From Candidatus Fukatsuia endosymbiont of Tuberolachnus salignus (GTDB taxonomy: Bacteria > Pseudomonadota > Gammaproteobacteria > Enterobacterales > Enterobacteriaceae), in contig NZ_OZ034983.1 of NCBI RefSeq assembly GCF_964030845.1, positions 1,550,001 through 1,614,000 of the forward strand: a DNA stretch of 64,000 nucleotides. The letters run 5' to 3'. The notes below the pieces were generated by a model. That model made no database searches and was not told the origin of the DNA. It saw only the letters and a program-made list of their open reading frames with translations. The position numbers were made by a program, and so were the translations under genes. This document shows, one piece after another, positions 8,291-17,448 of this stretch. Within the stretch, counting starts at the first letter, position 1, and each line of letters opens with the position of its first letter.

Positions 8291-10195
8291 ATGAAAAAAA
8301 AACTTAATCCTTTTCGCGATTATTCGGCTGAGTCCGCTCTTTTCGTGAGCCGTGCCTTGATTGCGTTTTGTGGCATCTTGTTGTTAAGTGGCATGCTGGT
8401 GGCGAATCTCTATCATTTGCAAATCACACGTTTTGAAGATTATCGTACACGTTCTAATGAGAACCGTATCAAACTCGTACCGATAGCACCGAGTCGCGGT
8501 ATTATCTATGATCGTAATGGTATCCCTTTAGCGTTGAATCGTGTCATTTACCAGTTAGAGGTAATGCCGGAAAAAGTAGCAGATTTGCCAACAACCCTGC
8601 AAGCGTTACGTTCGATTGTCGACCTGACGGATGAGGATATCGCTAACTTTGAAAAAGAACGTAAGCGTTCACGTCGTTTCACTTCCATTGTGCTTAAAAC
8701 TCCGCTCACAGAGGTGCAGGTTGCGCGTTTTGCCGTTAACCAGTTCCATTTTCCAGGCATAGAAGTCAATGGTTATCAACGACGTTATTACCCTTATGGC
8801 TCTGCGCTTACCCATGTGATCGGCTATGTTTCTAAAATTAACGACAAAGATGTCGAACGCCTGAATAAAGAGGGGATTTTGGCGAACTATGCTGCGACTC
8901 ACGATATAGGAAAATTAGGGATAGAACGTTATTACGAATCGATACTTCATGGTAAAACAGGCTATGAAGAAGTTGAAGTTAATAACCGAGGGCGTGTGAT
9001 AAGGCAGCTCCAGGAGCAACCACCACAGGCTGGAAAAGATATTTATCTGACACTGGATTTAAAACTGCAGATCTATATTGAACAGTTAATTAGCGGTAGC
9101 CGGGCTGCTGTGGTAGTGACTGATCCACGAGATGGAGGGGTATTGGCTTTGGTTTCTAACCCTAGTTATGATGCCAATCTATTTGTTGATGGTATCTCCA
9201 GTAAAGATTATCAGGGATTATTAAAAGATCCTGATCGTCCGCTCATCAATCGTGCGACACAGGGTATTTACCCACCCGCATCAACAGTGAAACCCTATAT
9301 CGCGGTGTCTGCGCTGAGTGCCGGTGTGATTAATAAAAATACCAGCTTGTTTGATCCTGGTTGGTGGCAGCTACCTGGCTCAGAAAAGCGTTTCCGTGAT
9401 TGGAAAAAGTGGGGACACGGTCGTTTAAATGTCGTTAAAGCGATAGAGGAATCGGCGGATACTTTTTTTTACCAGGTTGCTTACGATATGGGAATCAATC
9501 GGTTATCGGAGTGGATGACAAAATTTGGCTATGGTGAGTATACCGGTATCGATTTATCCGAAGAACGTACCGGTATTATGCCAACACGTGAATGGAAACA
9601 AAAACGTTATAAAAAACCCTGGTATCAGGGTGATACTATCCCTGTTGGCATCGGTCAAGGTTATTGGAGTGCAACACCTATCCAGATGGCAAAGGTGCTA
9701 ATGACACTGATCAATGATGGTGTAGTCAAAAATCCTCATTTGTTATTAAGTACCAGGATTGATGGTGTCTTGGTACCTTATCGACAGAAGGAGCAGTTAC
9801 AGATTGGTGATATTCATTCTGGCTATTGGGAGACAGTAAAAGAGGGCATGTATGGTGTTGCCAACCGTGCTAACGGTACGGGTCGCAAGAGCTTCGAAGG
9901 TACGCCCTATAAAGCGGCGGCTAAATCGGGTACGGCACAAGTTTACAGTTATGAAACTTACAATGCCAGTAAAGTTGCTGCACACTTGCGCGATCATAAA
10001 CTAATGACGGCCTTTGCACCCTTTGCAAATCCGACAGTGGCAGTGGCCATTGTGCTGGAAAATGGTGGTGTGGGTGCTGCTGTGGGTACGATTACTCGCC
10101 AGATCCTCGATCATATTTTACTCGGTGACAATAATACTCAATTACCGCCAGCAGAACAGGGTCGCCTTAATGTCGAGGGGTTTGATGATGACTGA
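8291..10195 (+). CDS. mrdA: Peptidoglycan DD-transpeptidase PBP2
   Basis: PBP2 is the class B transpeptidase of the elongasome. It cross-links peptidoglycan during rod-shaped growth together with RodA and MreB. The protein has 634 residues, near the enterobacterial length of 633. There is an N-terminal anchor (residues about 18-42), then a pedestal domain, then the transpeptidase domain. The active-site motifs are STVKP (nucleophile serine), SAD and KSGTAQ. ATG 8291 matches the family N-terminus MKKKLNPFRDY. The end overlaps the mrdB start by a few bases, implying translational coupling. No broken motif is seen. Confidence 0.97.
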   Translation: MKKKLNPFRDYSAESALFVSRALIAFCGILLLSGMLVANLYHLQITRFEDYRTRSNENRIKLVPIAPSRGIIYDRNGIPLALNRVIYQLEVMPEKVADLPTTLQALRSIVDLTDEDIANFEKERKRSRRFTSIVLKTPLTEVQVARFAVNQFHFPGIEVNGYQRRYYPYGSALTHVIGYVSKINDKDVERLNKEGILANYAATHDIGKLGIERYYESILHGKTGYEEVEVNNRGRVIRQLQEQPPQAGKDIYLTLDLKLQIYIEQLISGSRAAVVVTDPRDGGVLALVSNPSYDANLFVDGISSKDYQGLLKDPDRPLINRATQGIYPPASTVKPYIAVSALSAGVINKNTSLFDPGWWQLPGSEKRFRDWKKWGHGRLNVVKAIEESADTFFYQVAYDMGINRLSEWMTKFGYGEYTGIDLSEERTGIMPTREWKQKRYKKPWYQGDTIPVGIGQGYWSATPIQMAKVLMTLINDGVVKNPHLLLSTRIDGVLVPYRQKEQLQIGDIHSGYWETVKEGMYGVANRANGTGRKSFEGTPYKAAAKSGTAQVYSYETYNASKVAAHLRDHKLMTAFAPFANPTVAVAIVLENGGVGAAVGTITRQILDHILLGDNNTQLPPAEQGRLNVEGFDDD

Positions 10196-11300
10196 AAACC
10201 AACAAAAAGGATCACTATCGTCAAAAATACACATCGACATGCCGTTGTTGATCTGTATTGTTGCGCTCCTGGCTTATAGTGCTTTTATTATGTGGAGTGC
10301 CAGTGGGCAAGATGTGGGGATGATGGAGCGCAAGCTTACTCAGATTGTCGTAGGTTTATTTGTGATGTTGCTGATGGCACAAGTCCCACCACGGGTATAT
10401 GAAAATTGGGCACCCTATCTTTACTTTGCCTGTATTGTTTTATTGGTGCTGGTCGATACCTTTGGACAAATTAGTAAAGGAGCGCGGCGTTGGCTTGATC
10501 TCGGTGTGATCCGTTTTCAACCGTCAGAGATCGCCAAAATTGCGGTTCCTTTGATGGTAGCACGCTTTATGAACCGTGATATCTGTCCGCCCTCGTTGAA
10601 AAATACCACTATTGCGCTGATCCTTATTTTTATGCCGACCTTATTGGTAGCGGCGCAACCTGATTTGGGTACCTCGATTCTGATTGCTTCTTCTGGATTA
10701 TTTGTCTTGTTTTTGGCCGGAATGAGCTGGCGTTTAATTGGTATCGCTGCTTTGCTTCTGGCGGGGTTTATTCCCATTCTCTGGTTTTTTCTTATGCATG
10801 GTTATCAGCACGATCGGGTGATGATGCTACTTGATCCAGAAAAAGATCCTTTGGGTGCTGGTTATCATATTATCCAGTCAAAAATTGCCATTGGCTCTGG
10901 TGGCTTGTTCGGTAAAGGCTGGCTACATGGCACTCAATCGCAGTTGGAGTTCTTACCCGAACGCCATACTGATTTTATCTTTGCGGTACTGGCAGAAGAG
11001 TTAGGGCTGGTGGGTGTGTTAATTTTACTGACACTCTATCTCTCTATCATCATGCGTGGGCTAGTGATGGCAGCTCATGCACAGACCACCTTTGGTCGTG
11101 TGATGATCGGCGCTTTGATGCTAATTCTGTTTGTGTATGTATTTGTCAACATTGGTATGGTAAGTGGGATTTTGCCTGTTGTTGGCGTCCCTTTACCTTT
11201 AATCAGCTACGGTGGCTCGGCGTTAATCGTCCTGATGGCAGGTTTTGGCATCGTGATGTCGATACATACGCATAGAAAAATGTTATCTAAAAATTTATAG
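10188..11300 (+). CDS. mrdB: Peptidoglycan glycosyltransferase RodA (SEDS family)
   Basis: RodA polymerises lipid II glycan strands in the inner membrane and works with PBP2. The product has 370 residues with about ten hydrophobic segments. SEDS signatures present include WLDLG...RFQPSE, AAQPDLGTS and the C-terminal PLPLISYGGSALI. The start is placed at ATG 10188 (MTENQ...), which matches the family length and overlaps the mrdA stop by eight bases; ATG 10185 is an alternative. The frame stays open much further upstream, but that stretch lies inside mrdA and is not used. The next gene in E. coli, rlpA, is missing. Confidence 0.96.
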   Translation: MTENQQKGSLSSKIHIDMPLLICIVALLAYSAFIMWSASGQDVGMMERKLTQIVVGLFVMLLMAQVPPRVYENWAPYLYFACIVLLVLVDTFGQISKGARRWLDLGVIRFQPSEIAKIAVPLMVARFMNRDICPPSLKNTTIALILIFMPTLLVAAQPDLGTSILIASSGLFVLFLAGMSWRLIGIAALLLAGFIPILWFFLMHGYQHDRVMMLLDPEKDPLGAGYHIIQSKIAIGSGGLFGKGWLHGTQSQLEFLPERHTDFIFAVLAEELGLVGVLILLTLYLSIIMRGLVMAAHAQTTFGRVMIGALMLILFVYVFVNIGMVSGILPVVGVPLPLISYGGSALIVLMAGFGIVMSIHTHRKMLSKNL

Positions 11301-11357
11301 TTCGTTATATAGTAGGCAGCATCGTTAACTTGCCCCCACGGATGATATGCCTTGCTT

Positions 11358-12569
11358 ATGAAATATATCACTACTTCTGGTTTAATTAACAGCATAGCGT
11401 TAATCGGCGTTATTAACATCGGTGCTGCTTCCTTCGCTAATGCCGACGATGCTAATTTGAGAACCATGATCCCTGGCGAACCGAAAATAAATGCAGAAGC
11501 CTACGTATTGATGGATTACAACTCTGGCAAAGTATTAGCCGAAAATAATGCTGATGTACGACGTGATCCCGCTAGCCTGACAAAAATGATGACCAGCTAT
11601 GTTATTGGTCAAGCTGTTAAATCAGGGAAAATCAGCGCCGATGACAAAGTGATCATTGGCAACGACGCGTGGGCGACGGGTAATCCCGTTTTCAGAGGTT
11701 CCTCGTTGATGTTCCTCAAACCTGGCGATAGCGTGCTAGTTTCTAAATTAATCCGTGGTATTAATCTACAGTCGGGTAATGATGCCTGTGTTGCCATGGC
11801 TGATTATATTGCTGGTAGTCAAGATTTTTTCGTTAATTTGATGAATAACTACGTGACTACCCTCGGATTGCAAAATACACATTTTAAAACAGTTCATGGG
11901 CTAGATGCCGAAGGACAGTACAGCTCAGCACGAGATATGGCATTGATTGGTCAAGCATTAATCCACGATGTGCCCGACGAATATGCCGTTTATAAAGAGA
12001 AAGAATTTACCTTTAATAATATTCGGCAGTTAAATCGTAACGGTTTACTCTGGGATAAAGACCTGAAGGTTGATGGTATTAAAACCGGTCATACTTTAGC
12101 TGCGGGCTATAATCTGGTGGCCTCTGCGACGGAAGGGCAAATGCGCTTAATCTCGGTAGTTCTGGGCAGTAAATCGCTTAAAGGACGTGAGATCGAAAGT
12201 AAAAAGCTGTTAACCTGGGGCTTTCGTTTTTTTGAAACCGTCGCACCGTTGAAAGTCGGTAAAGAATTTGTTTCCGAACCTGCCTGGTTTGGCGATAGTG
12301 ATAGGGTTCAATTAAGCGTGGCGAAAGATGTTTACCTTACTATCCCTCGTGGTAGAGTGGCGGATCTAAAGGCCAGTTATGTCCTTAACATACCAGAGCT
12401 ACACGCACCATTGGCAACAAATCAAGTGGTGGGTACTATTAACTTTCAGCTCGATGGCAAGACTATCGATCAGCGTCCATTAGTCGTTATGAAAGAAGTG
12501 AAACAAGGTGGCATCTTTAGCCGTTTCGTCGATTATATCAAATTGGCATTCCATCACTGGTTCGGTTAA
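11358..12569 (+). CDS. dacA: D-alanyl-D-alanine carboxypeptidase PBP5
   Basis: PBP5 trims the terminal D-Ala from peptidoglycan stem peptides in the periplasm and helps keep a regular cell shape. An N-terminal signal peptide ends near FANA-DD. The penicillin-binding motifs are SLTK, SGN and KTG in normal order. A C-terminal domain is followed by an amphipathic membrane-anchoring helix ending FHHWFG. The start is ATG 11358 (MKYI...); the frame also opens at TTG 11352. The length of about 403 residues equals that of E. coli. It follows mrdB after 57 bases; rlpA, which lies here in relatives, is deleted. Confidence 0.96.
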   Translation: MKYITTSGLINSIALIGVINIGAASFANADDANLRTMIPGEPKINAEAYVLMDYNSGKVLAENNADVRRDPASLTKMMTSYVIGQAVKSGKISADDKVIIGNDAWATGNPVFRGSSLMFLKPGDSVLVSKLIRGINLQSGNDACVAMADYIAGSQDFFVNLMNNYVTTLGLQNTHFKTVHGLDAEGQYSSARDMALIGQALIHDVPDEYAVYKEKEFTFNNIRQLNRNGLLWDKDLKVDGIKTGHTLAAGYNLVASATEGQMRLISVVLGSKSLKGREIESKKLLTWGFRFFETVAPLKVGKEFVSEPAWFGDSDRVQLSVAKDVYLTIPRGRVADLKASYVLNIPELHAPLATNQVVGTINFQLDGKTIDQRPLVVMKEVKQGGIFSRFVDYIKLAFHHWFG

Positions 12570-12590
12570 AAGACGACAATAGGAGTAGAG

Positions 12591-12854
12591 ATGAAAACTA
12601 AACTGGACAAGCTACTTGAATTTCCTTGTTCTTTTACTTACAAAGTTATGGGTTTTGCCGATCCTCAGTTAGTTGATCAAGCGCTTGCCGTAGTACAGCG
12701 TCATGTTCCGGGGGATTATATGCCAGAAGTGAAATCTAGCAGTAAAGGCAGTTATCACTCGGTTTCTATCACTATTACTGCGACTTGTACTGAGCAAATA
12801 GAAACGCTGTATCATGAATTGGGTAAGCTGCCATTAGTGCGCATGGTGTTGTGA
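12591..12854 (+). CDS. ybeD: YbeD family regulator-like protein (DUF493)
   Basis: A small 87-residue protein with the ferredoxin-like fold of the DUF493/YbeD family. Its position between dacA and lipB is conserved in enterobacteria. The fold resembles allosteric ACT-type domains, and a role in regulating lipoate metabolism has been proposed but not proven. ATG 12591 has a strong AGGAG site. It lies 3 bases before lipB, consistent with cotranscription. Confidence 0.94.
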   Translation: MKTKLDKLLEFPCSFTYKVMGFADPQLVDQALAVVQRHVPGDYMPEVKSSSKGSYHSVSITITATCTEQIETLYHELGKLPLVRMVL

Positions 12855-12857
12855 TCG

Positions 12858-13523
12858 ATGGCTTCTTTACAATCCCAGCAGATTATTTTACGTCAGCTGG
12901 CACTAAAGCCTTACACGCTAGTATGCCAGGCGATGCATGATTTTACTGAGTATCGTACGGAAAACACCCTGGATGAGATTTGGTTGGTTCAACATCACCC
13001 TGTTTTTACTCAGGGTAAGGCGGGTAAAGCCGAACATTTGTTGGCACCTAAAGAGATCCCTGTGATCCAGAGCGATCGTGGTGGGCAAGTCACCTATCAT
13101 GGCCCTGGTCAGCAAGTGATGTATGTGATGATAGATCTAAAACGATTAAAAATCGGCGTGCGTCAGCTGGTTACAGCAATGGAAAATACGGTGATACAAA
13201 CGTTAGATGACCTTGGAATAATTTCCCATTCATGTCCTCATGCACCGGGTGTCTATGTTTTAAAGGCTGATCCACAAAAAATTTGCTCTTTAGGATTACG
13301 TATCCGTAAGGGATGTTCATTGCATGGGCTTGCACTTAATGTCGCGATGGATCTGGAACCTTTTCTACGTATCAACCCCTGTGGTTATGCCGACATGAAA
13401 ATGACGCAAGTCAGTGCGTTGACTGACAGCGCTGTGACTTTCAAAAAAATACAAACGATTTTAGTGGATAAATTTGTCCAGCAGCTAGGTTATACAAAGG
13501 TCATTCGGCAAGCTTGGACTTGA
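12858..13523 (+). CDS. lipB: Octanoyltransferase LipB
   Basis: LipB moves octanoyl groups from octanoyl-ACP to the lipoyl domains of 2-oxoacid dehydrogenases and the glycine cleavage H protein. The product has 221 residues. The family motifs RGGQVTYHGPGQ and ICSLGLRIRKGCSLHGLALN are present, including the conserved lysine and the cysteine thioester site in the segment ending INPCGY. ATG 12858 follows ybeD by three bases. It supplies the substrate for LipA, encoded immediately downstream. Confidence 0.96.
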   Translation: MASLQSQQIILRQLALKPYTLVCQAMHDFTEYRTENTLDEIWLVQHHPVFTQGKAGKAEHLLAPKEIPVIQSDRGGQVTYHGPGQQVMYVMIDLKRLKIGVRQLVTAMENTVIQTLDDLGIISHSCPHAPGVYVLKADPQKICSLGLRIRKGCSLHGLALNVAMDLEPFLRINPCGYADMKMTQVSALTDSAVTFKKIQTILVDKFVQQLGYTKVIRQAWT

Positions 13524-13560
13524 CAAAAAGTCTATTTACAAAATTGGAACCTATATCACC

Positions 13561-14526
13561 ATGAACAAATCGATCCCTATGGAACTTGGCGTAAAATACC
13601 GTGATCTAGATAAGACGGCGTTAATCCCGGTTAAAACCTTGATGACTGAGCATCAGGCACCATTACCTAAGCCCGAATGGCTGAAAATAAAGCTTCCTGC
13701 TGATTCGAGTCGTATTCAGGGGATCAAAGCGGCAATGCGTAAAAACGGTTTGCATTCGGTGTGTGAAGAAGCTTCCTGTCCCAACTTATCTGAATGCTTT
13801 AATCATGGAACGGCAACATTTATGATCTTGGGGGCGATATGTACGCGTCGTTGCCCATTTTGCGATGTTGCTCATGGTCGCCCGATGGTACCTGATAGTA
13901 ATGAGCCTGAAAAATTGGCACAAACTATTCAAGACATGGGGCTGCGTTACGTGGTGATTACTTCCGTCGATCGGGATGACTTGCGTGATGGTGGTGCACA
14001 ACATTTCGCTAATTGTATCATCCGTATTCGAGCCAGGAACCCAGCGATTAAAATTGAAACATTGGTGCCAGATTTTCGCGGGCGCATGGATCGGGCGCTA
14101 GATATTTTGACGTTAACTCCACCCGATGTATTTAACCATAATCTGGAAAACGTCCCACGGATCTATCGACAGGTGCGGCCAGGAGCAAATTATGAGGGTT
14201 CGCTCAAGCTACTAGAAAGCTTTAACGTGCGGCATCCAGAAATCCCAACCAAATCTGGCCTGATGGTTGGTTTAGGTGAAACTAATGCCGAAATTGTTGA
14301 GGTTATGCACGATCTACGCCGCCATGGTGTCACTATGTTAACGTTAGGGCAATATTTGCAGCCGAGTCGACATCATTTGCCTGTTCAGCGTTATGTTAGC
14401 CCTGATGAATTTAATCAAATGAAGACACAGGCTTTGGCGATGGGATTTACCCATGCTGCCTGTGGCCCTTTTGTTCGTTCTTCCTATCATGCAGATTTAC
14501 AGGCCAAAGGCGTAGAAGTGAAATAA
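13561..14526 (+). CDS. lipA: Lipoyl synthase LipA
   Basis: LipA is a radical SAM enzyme that inserts two sulfurs into protein-bound octanoyl chains. The 321-residue product has both cluster motifs: the auxiliary 4Fe-4S site CEEASCPNLSEC and the radical-SAM site CTRRCPFC. ATG 13561 gives the family N-terminus and the E. coli length. It closes the lipoate cluster and ends 14 bases before a strong palindromic terminator. Confidence 0.97.
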   Translation: MNKSIPMELGVKYRDLDKTALIPVKTLMTEHQAPLPKPEWLKIKLPADSSRIQGIKAAMRKNGLHSVCEEASCPNLSECFNHGTATFMILGAICTRRCPFCDVAHGRPMVPDSNEPEKLAQTIQDMGLRYVVITSVDRDDLRDGGAQHFANCIIRIRARNPAIKIETLVPDFRGRMDRALDILTLTPPDVFNHNLENVPRIYRQVRPGANYEGSLKLLESFNVRHPEIPTKSGLMVGLGETNAEIVEVMHDLRRHGVTMLTLGQYLQPSRHHLPVQRYVSPDEFNQMKTQALAMGFTHAACGPFVRSSYHADLQAKGVEVK

Positions 14527-14540
14527 CTTTCCTTAAAAAA

Positions 14541-14562
14541 AAAGACACCCTAGGGTGTCTTT
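14541..14562. terminator. Bidirectional terminator between lipA and ybhL
   Basis: AAAGACACCC, TA, GGGTGTCTTT form a 22-bp perfect palindrome, flanked by further A residues on the left. It lies between the convergent ends of lipA and ybhL and can serve both transcripts. Confidence 0.85.
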
Positions 14563-14568
14563 AGCTGA

Positions 14569-15279
14569 TCAACGGCGGTTGCCGAAAATACGCAATAACA
14601 TCAGGAACAGGTTAATAAAATCAAGATACAGCGTCAACGCGCCAACTATGGTGTACTTACGGAATCCATCTTGATCACTGGCATCTAATTGACTGCCCAT
14701 GTTTTTCAGTTTCTGAGTATCATAGGCAGTCAGACCGACAAATAGCACGACACCGATATAGGTAACAGCCCACATCAATGCACTGCTTTTGAGCCAGATG
14801 TTAACCACTGAAGCTAAGACGATGCCGATAAGTCCCATGAACAGCATATTGCCAAGGCCACTTAGATCGCGTTTAGTGGTATAGCCATAGAGACTCATAG
14901 CCCCAAACATCCCCGCTGCAATAACAAAAGTACTGGCAATGGATGAGCTTGTATATACAACGAAAATACTGGATGTGGTTAAGCCGGTTAAGGCGGAATA
15001 GAGCATAAACAGACTGGTTGCCAAGGTTGCACTCAGGCGATTAATCATCCCCGAAATAACAAAAACCAGACCCAATTGAACAATGACAAGTCCAAAAAAA
15101 GTGATTTGGCTGGAAAAAATAAGATTCATGATAGCGGGAGTATTAGCCGCGTACCAAGCGATAAAAGCAGTCAATAAAAGGCCACAGCTCATCCAGCCAT
15201 AAACCTGTGCCATATACGCCTGAATGCCTGTGTTGGTTCGCTCGACAATCGAACCATTAGGGCGTGGATATCGTTCCAT
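14569..15279 (-). CDS. ybhL: Bax-inhibitor-1 family inner-membrane protein YbhL
   Basis: A 236-residue protein with seven hydrophobic segments, a member of the BI-1/TMBIM family. The sequence is close to E. coli YbhL, including the MAQVYGWM start region, AMSLYGYTTKRDLSG and the conserved C-terminal run LYLDFINLFLMLLRIFGNRR. Proteins of this family are implicated in calcium or proton leak and membrane homeostasis; the exact role of YbhL is not established. The start is ATG at 15277-15279, with GAGG upstream. Longer in-frame extensions lack family support. Confidence 0.93.
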   Translation of the reverse strand: MERYPRPNGSIVERTNTGIQAYMAQVYGWMSCGLLLTAFIAWYAANTPAIMNLIFSSQITFFGLVIVQLGLVFVISGMINRLSATLATSLFMLYSALTGLTTSSIFVVYTSSSIASTFVIAAGMFGAMSLYGYTTKRDLSGLGNMLFMGLIGIVLASVVNIWLKSSALMWAVTYIGVVLFVGLTAYDTQKLKNMGSQLDASDQDGFRKYTIVGALTLYLDFINLFLMLLRIFGNRR

Positions 15280-15529
15280 ATTGGTACCTCTATATATTAA
15301 TGTGATACGAGTTGCTGTTAACAGCTTAACTTTGGCTAAGAATACCACAGAAACAACCTTAATTACGATGTTGGAAGCCGTGATAAAAGTGTTCTGCTCT
15401 TAGCGATGTTCAGGGATAAGGAATTGACGTTTATTTTCTCTAATTTTTTGCTCAAGAAGAGATAAGTGCCTCGTACTTCAAGATAATGATGTTTGCGGAC
15501 ATTATTCATCACGAAATAGCGAGACACTC
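15280..15529. other. Intergenic region upstream of ybhL reaching the left end of the IS982-type element
   Basis: The stretch holds the ybhL leader and, near 15405-15420, GTTCAGGGATAAG. This partly matches the reverse complement of the sequence at 18654-18665 and is the likely left inverted repeat of the IS982-type element. No gene is seen. Confidence 0.4.
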
Positions 15530-16087
15530 ATGAACGATATTACCGAACTTTATTGCTTAATGGATGATTTTTGCAAAAAATTTGAGCCACTACTCAATGC
15601 AAAGCTCCTGATGGGTCCAAGCGGCGTATCCGTGCCAGTTCTCTTTCTTTGGCAGAGCTGATGACGCTAGTGGTATTGTTCCATCCAATTCGTTATCGCC
15701 AGTTCAAATCATTCTATCTTCATCATGTGTGTCAGCATCTCAGGGCTGAATTTCCAACCTTTCCCTCTTATTCTCGCTGTATTGAACTCCTTACCCGCTG
15801 TGCAATGGCGCTTTATGCTTTCTTTGACACAGTTAAGGGCGAATGTTCAGGGTTCTCTATTGTCGATTCCACGCCGCTTGCCGTTTGCGATAAGCATCGG
15901 GGAGAACTACTCAGTATTCGTTTAACCCGTGGGAATGGTGACGATAGAAAACCCCTTCCTGACTTGGTCACAGGGCTTTTTGGCCAGCTTTATGCAGATA
16001 AAGGAGATATTTCTAACACATTGTTACAACAGCTGAAAGAAAAGGGAGGCGCCTTGAACACTCGAGTTCGTCGCAACATGAAGCCTT
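15530..16087 (+). pseudogene. IS982-family transposase, 5' part, frameshifted and interrupted
   Basis: ATG 15530 begins MNDITELYCLMDDFCKKFEPLL, the N-terminus typical of IS982-family transposases. The frame shifts near 15605-15612 and continues as GSKRRIRASSLSLAELMTL, then FSIVDSTPL, which contains the first catalytic Asp. It stops at an insertion boundary after VRRNMKP. The missing C-terminal part resumes at about 17226. With a frameshift and an insertion it cannot make a working transposase. Confidence 0.75.
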
Positions 16088-17225
16088 AAGCTTTAAAGCT
16101 TGTAAGACAGATAAAACCCCGGTGACATATTCATCATCGCCTTCAAGACCGAACGGTATCTTGTGCTTCGAGCACGTATTTATAAGGATGATCTTGGCGA
16201 ATTCTCTGATTTTTACTGTCATGTCTGGAGTGTATCTGATGGACAAAACCCCCGTCGGTATTGATATAGCAAAATTAAAGTTCGATGTGGCTGTCTGGAT
16301 TGAAAGAAAAAAATATAAAACAAAAGTGTTTAACAATACCCCATCCGGTTTTAGCGACTTGCTGAAGTGGCTACTTCCTTACGGTGACTGCCACATTTGC
16401 CTGGAAGCAACCAGCCATTACAGTGTGCCACTGGCCACTTTTTTGGTGGATAACGGGATTGAGGTCAGTGTGGAAACCCCCGCCCGCATTCATGCCTTTG
16501 CTCAAAGTGAGCTGAGTCGTAACAAAACGGACCAAGGGGATGCGAAGATGATTGCGCGTTATTGCGCGCTTTATTCGCCAGCACGCTGGTTTCCCGCCCC
16601 GTTAAATGAACGTCAGCTTATGGCACTGATACGTCGTCTTAATCATTTAGTCGAAATGAAACAGATGGAATGTAACCGAAAAGAGGGGGCAGATGAAATA
16701 GTCCAGCCTTTTTTGACAGACAGTATCTGTGCATTAGAAAAACAAATTGTCGAGATAAAACAGAAAATTAAAGAGCATATTAATAACTCCCCCGGGCTGA
16801 AAAAGAATAAGCATCTCTTGGAGAGTATTCCTGGTATAGGCGAAATATTGAGTGCCACTTTATTGGCGTTTGTCGGTGATGTATCAAAATTTACTAGCAG
16901 CAAGCAAGTGGTCGCCTACGCAGGGCTTAATCCGAAACTGTGCGAATCAGGTGCATTTAAAGGGCGTAGCCGCCTCTCAAAAGTCGGGTGTACAGAACTC
17001 AGAAAAGCGCTATATATGCCAGCCCTTAGCTCCATCACTTACAACCCAATAATAAAATCTCAATGGAAACGATGGGTAAAACGAAATAAAGGGGGAAAAG
17101 TCGGTGTCTGTGCTGCAATGCGTAAATTACTCCAACTGGCCTATGGCGTGCTGAAATCAGGTCTCCCTTTTGATACAAAAATAGCGCTTGCAAAGACGTA
17201 ATCAAGACGGTATCTGTCGAGCACA
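16088..17225 (+). mobile_element. IS110-type element inserted in the IS982 transposase gene
   Basis: The element is bounded by the two IS982 transposase parts. Its left part includes the 14-bp palindrome AAGCTTTAAAGCTT at 16088-16101 and a GTGCT/AGCAC hairpin near 16161. Such non-coding flanks in IS110 elements can encode guide-like RNAs. No clear terminal inverted repeat was seen, as is usual for IS110. The boundaries are accurate to a few bases only. Confidence 0.6.
16239..17201 (+). CDS. IS110-family transposase (RuvC-like DEDD recombinase)
   Basis: A 320-residue protein. The N-terminal VGIDIAKLKFDVAV is the first motif of the DEDD (RuvC-like) domain, with a second conserved region LEATSHYS and then DQGDAKMIARY. 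The C-terminal transposase_20 domain has LLESIPGIGEILSATLLA, FTSSKQVVAYAGLNP and a GCTELRKALYMPA segment containing the catalytic serine region. The start is set at ATG 16239 (MDKTPVGID) because the upstream in-frame extension has no family similarity. The gene appears intact. It has disrupted the IS982 transposase. Confidence 0.88.
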   Translation: MDKTPVGIDIAKLKFDVAVWIERKKYKTKVFNNTPSGFSDLLKWLLPYGDCHICLEATSHYSVPLATFLVDNGIEVSVETPARIHAFAQSELSRNKTDQGDAKMIARYCALYSPARWFPAPLNERQLMALIRRLNHLVEMKQMECNRKEGADEIVQPFLTDSICALEKQIVEIKQKIKEHINNSPGLKKNKHLLESIPGIGEILSATLLAFVGDVSKFTSSKQVVAYAGLNPKLCESGAFKGRSRLSKVGCTELRKALYMPALSSITYNPIIKSQWKRWVKRNKGGKVGVCAAMRKLLQLAYGVLKSGLPFDTKIALAKT

Positions 17226-17431
17226 CGGCGTTTGATAACGCCCTTTTGCGTAAACGGTCATTGGTTGAAATCGTTTTTGAACAACTAAAAAATATGTGCC
17301 AAATAGATCAGACTCGTCACCGCTCACCACAGAGTTTTATCGTCAACTTACTCGGCGGCATCGGCGCTGCCTGCTTTACACCATCCAAACCAAAATTAGC
17401 TCTGCATTGTGCAAATATCGTCACATTATAA
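17226..17431 (+). pseudogene. IS982-family transposase, 3' part
   Basis: The frame reads FDNALLRKRSLVEIVFEQLK and continues to LLGGIGAACFTPSKPK. This is the C-terminal segment of IS982-family transposases, including the glutamate-bearing VEIVFEQLKN motif. It continues the protein that was cut after VRRNMKP at 16087. It has no start of its own. Confidence 0.75.
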
Positions 17432-17448
17432 AATAGTCGGTTTATCCC

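Noticed and set aside
10014..10187. N-terminal extension of mrdB
   Set aside because: The in-frame extension lies inside mrdA and has no similarity to RodA; ATG 10188 gives the exact family length.
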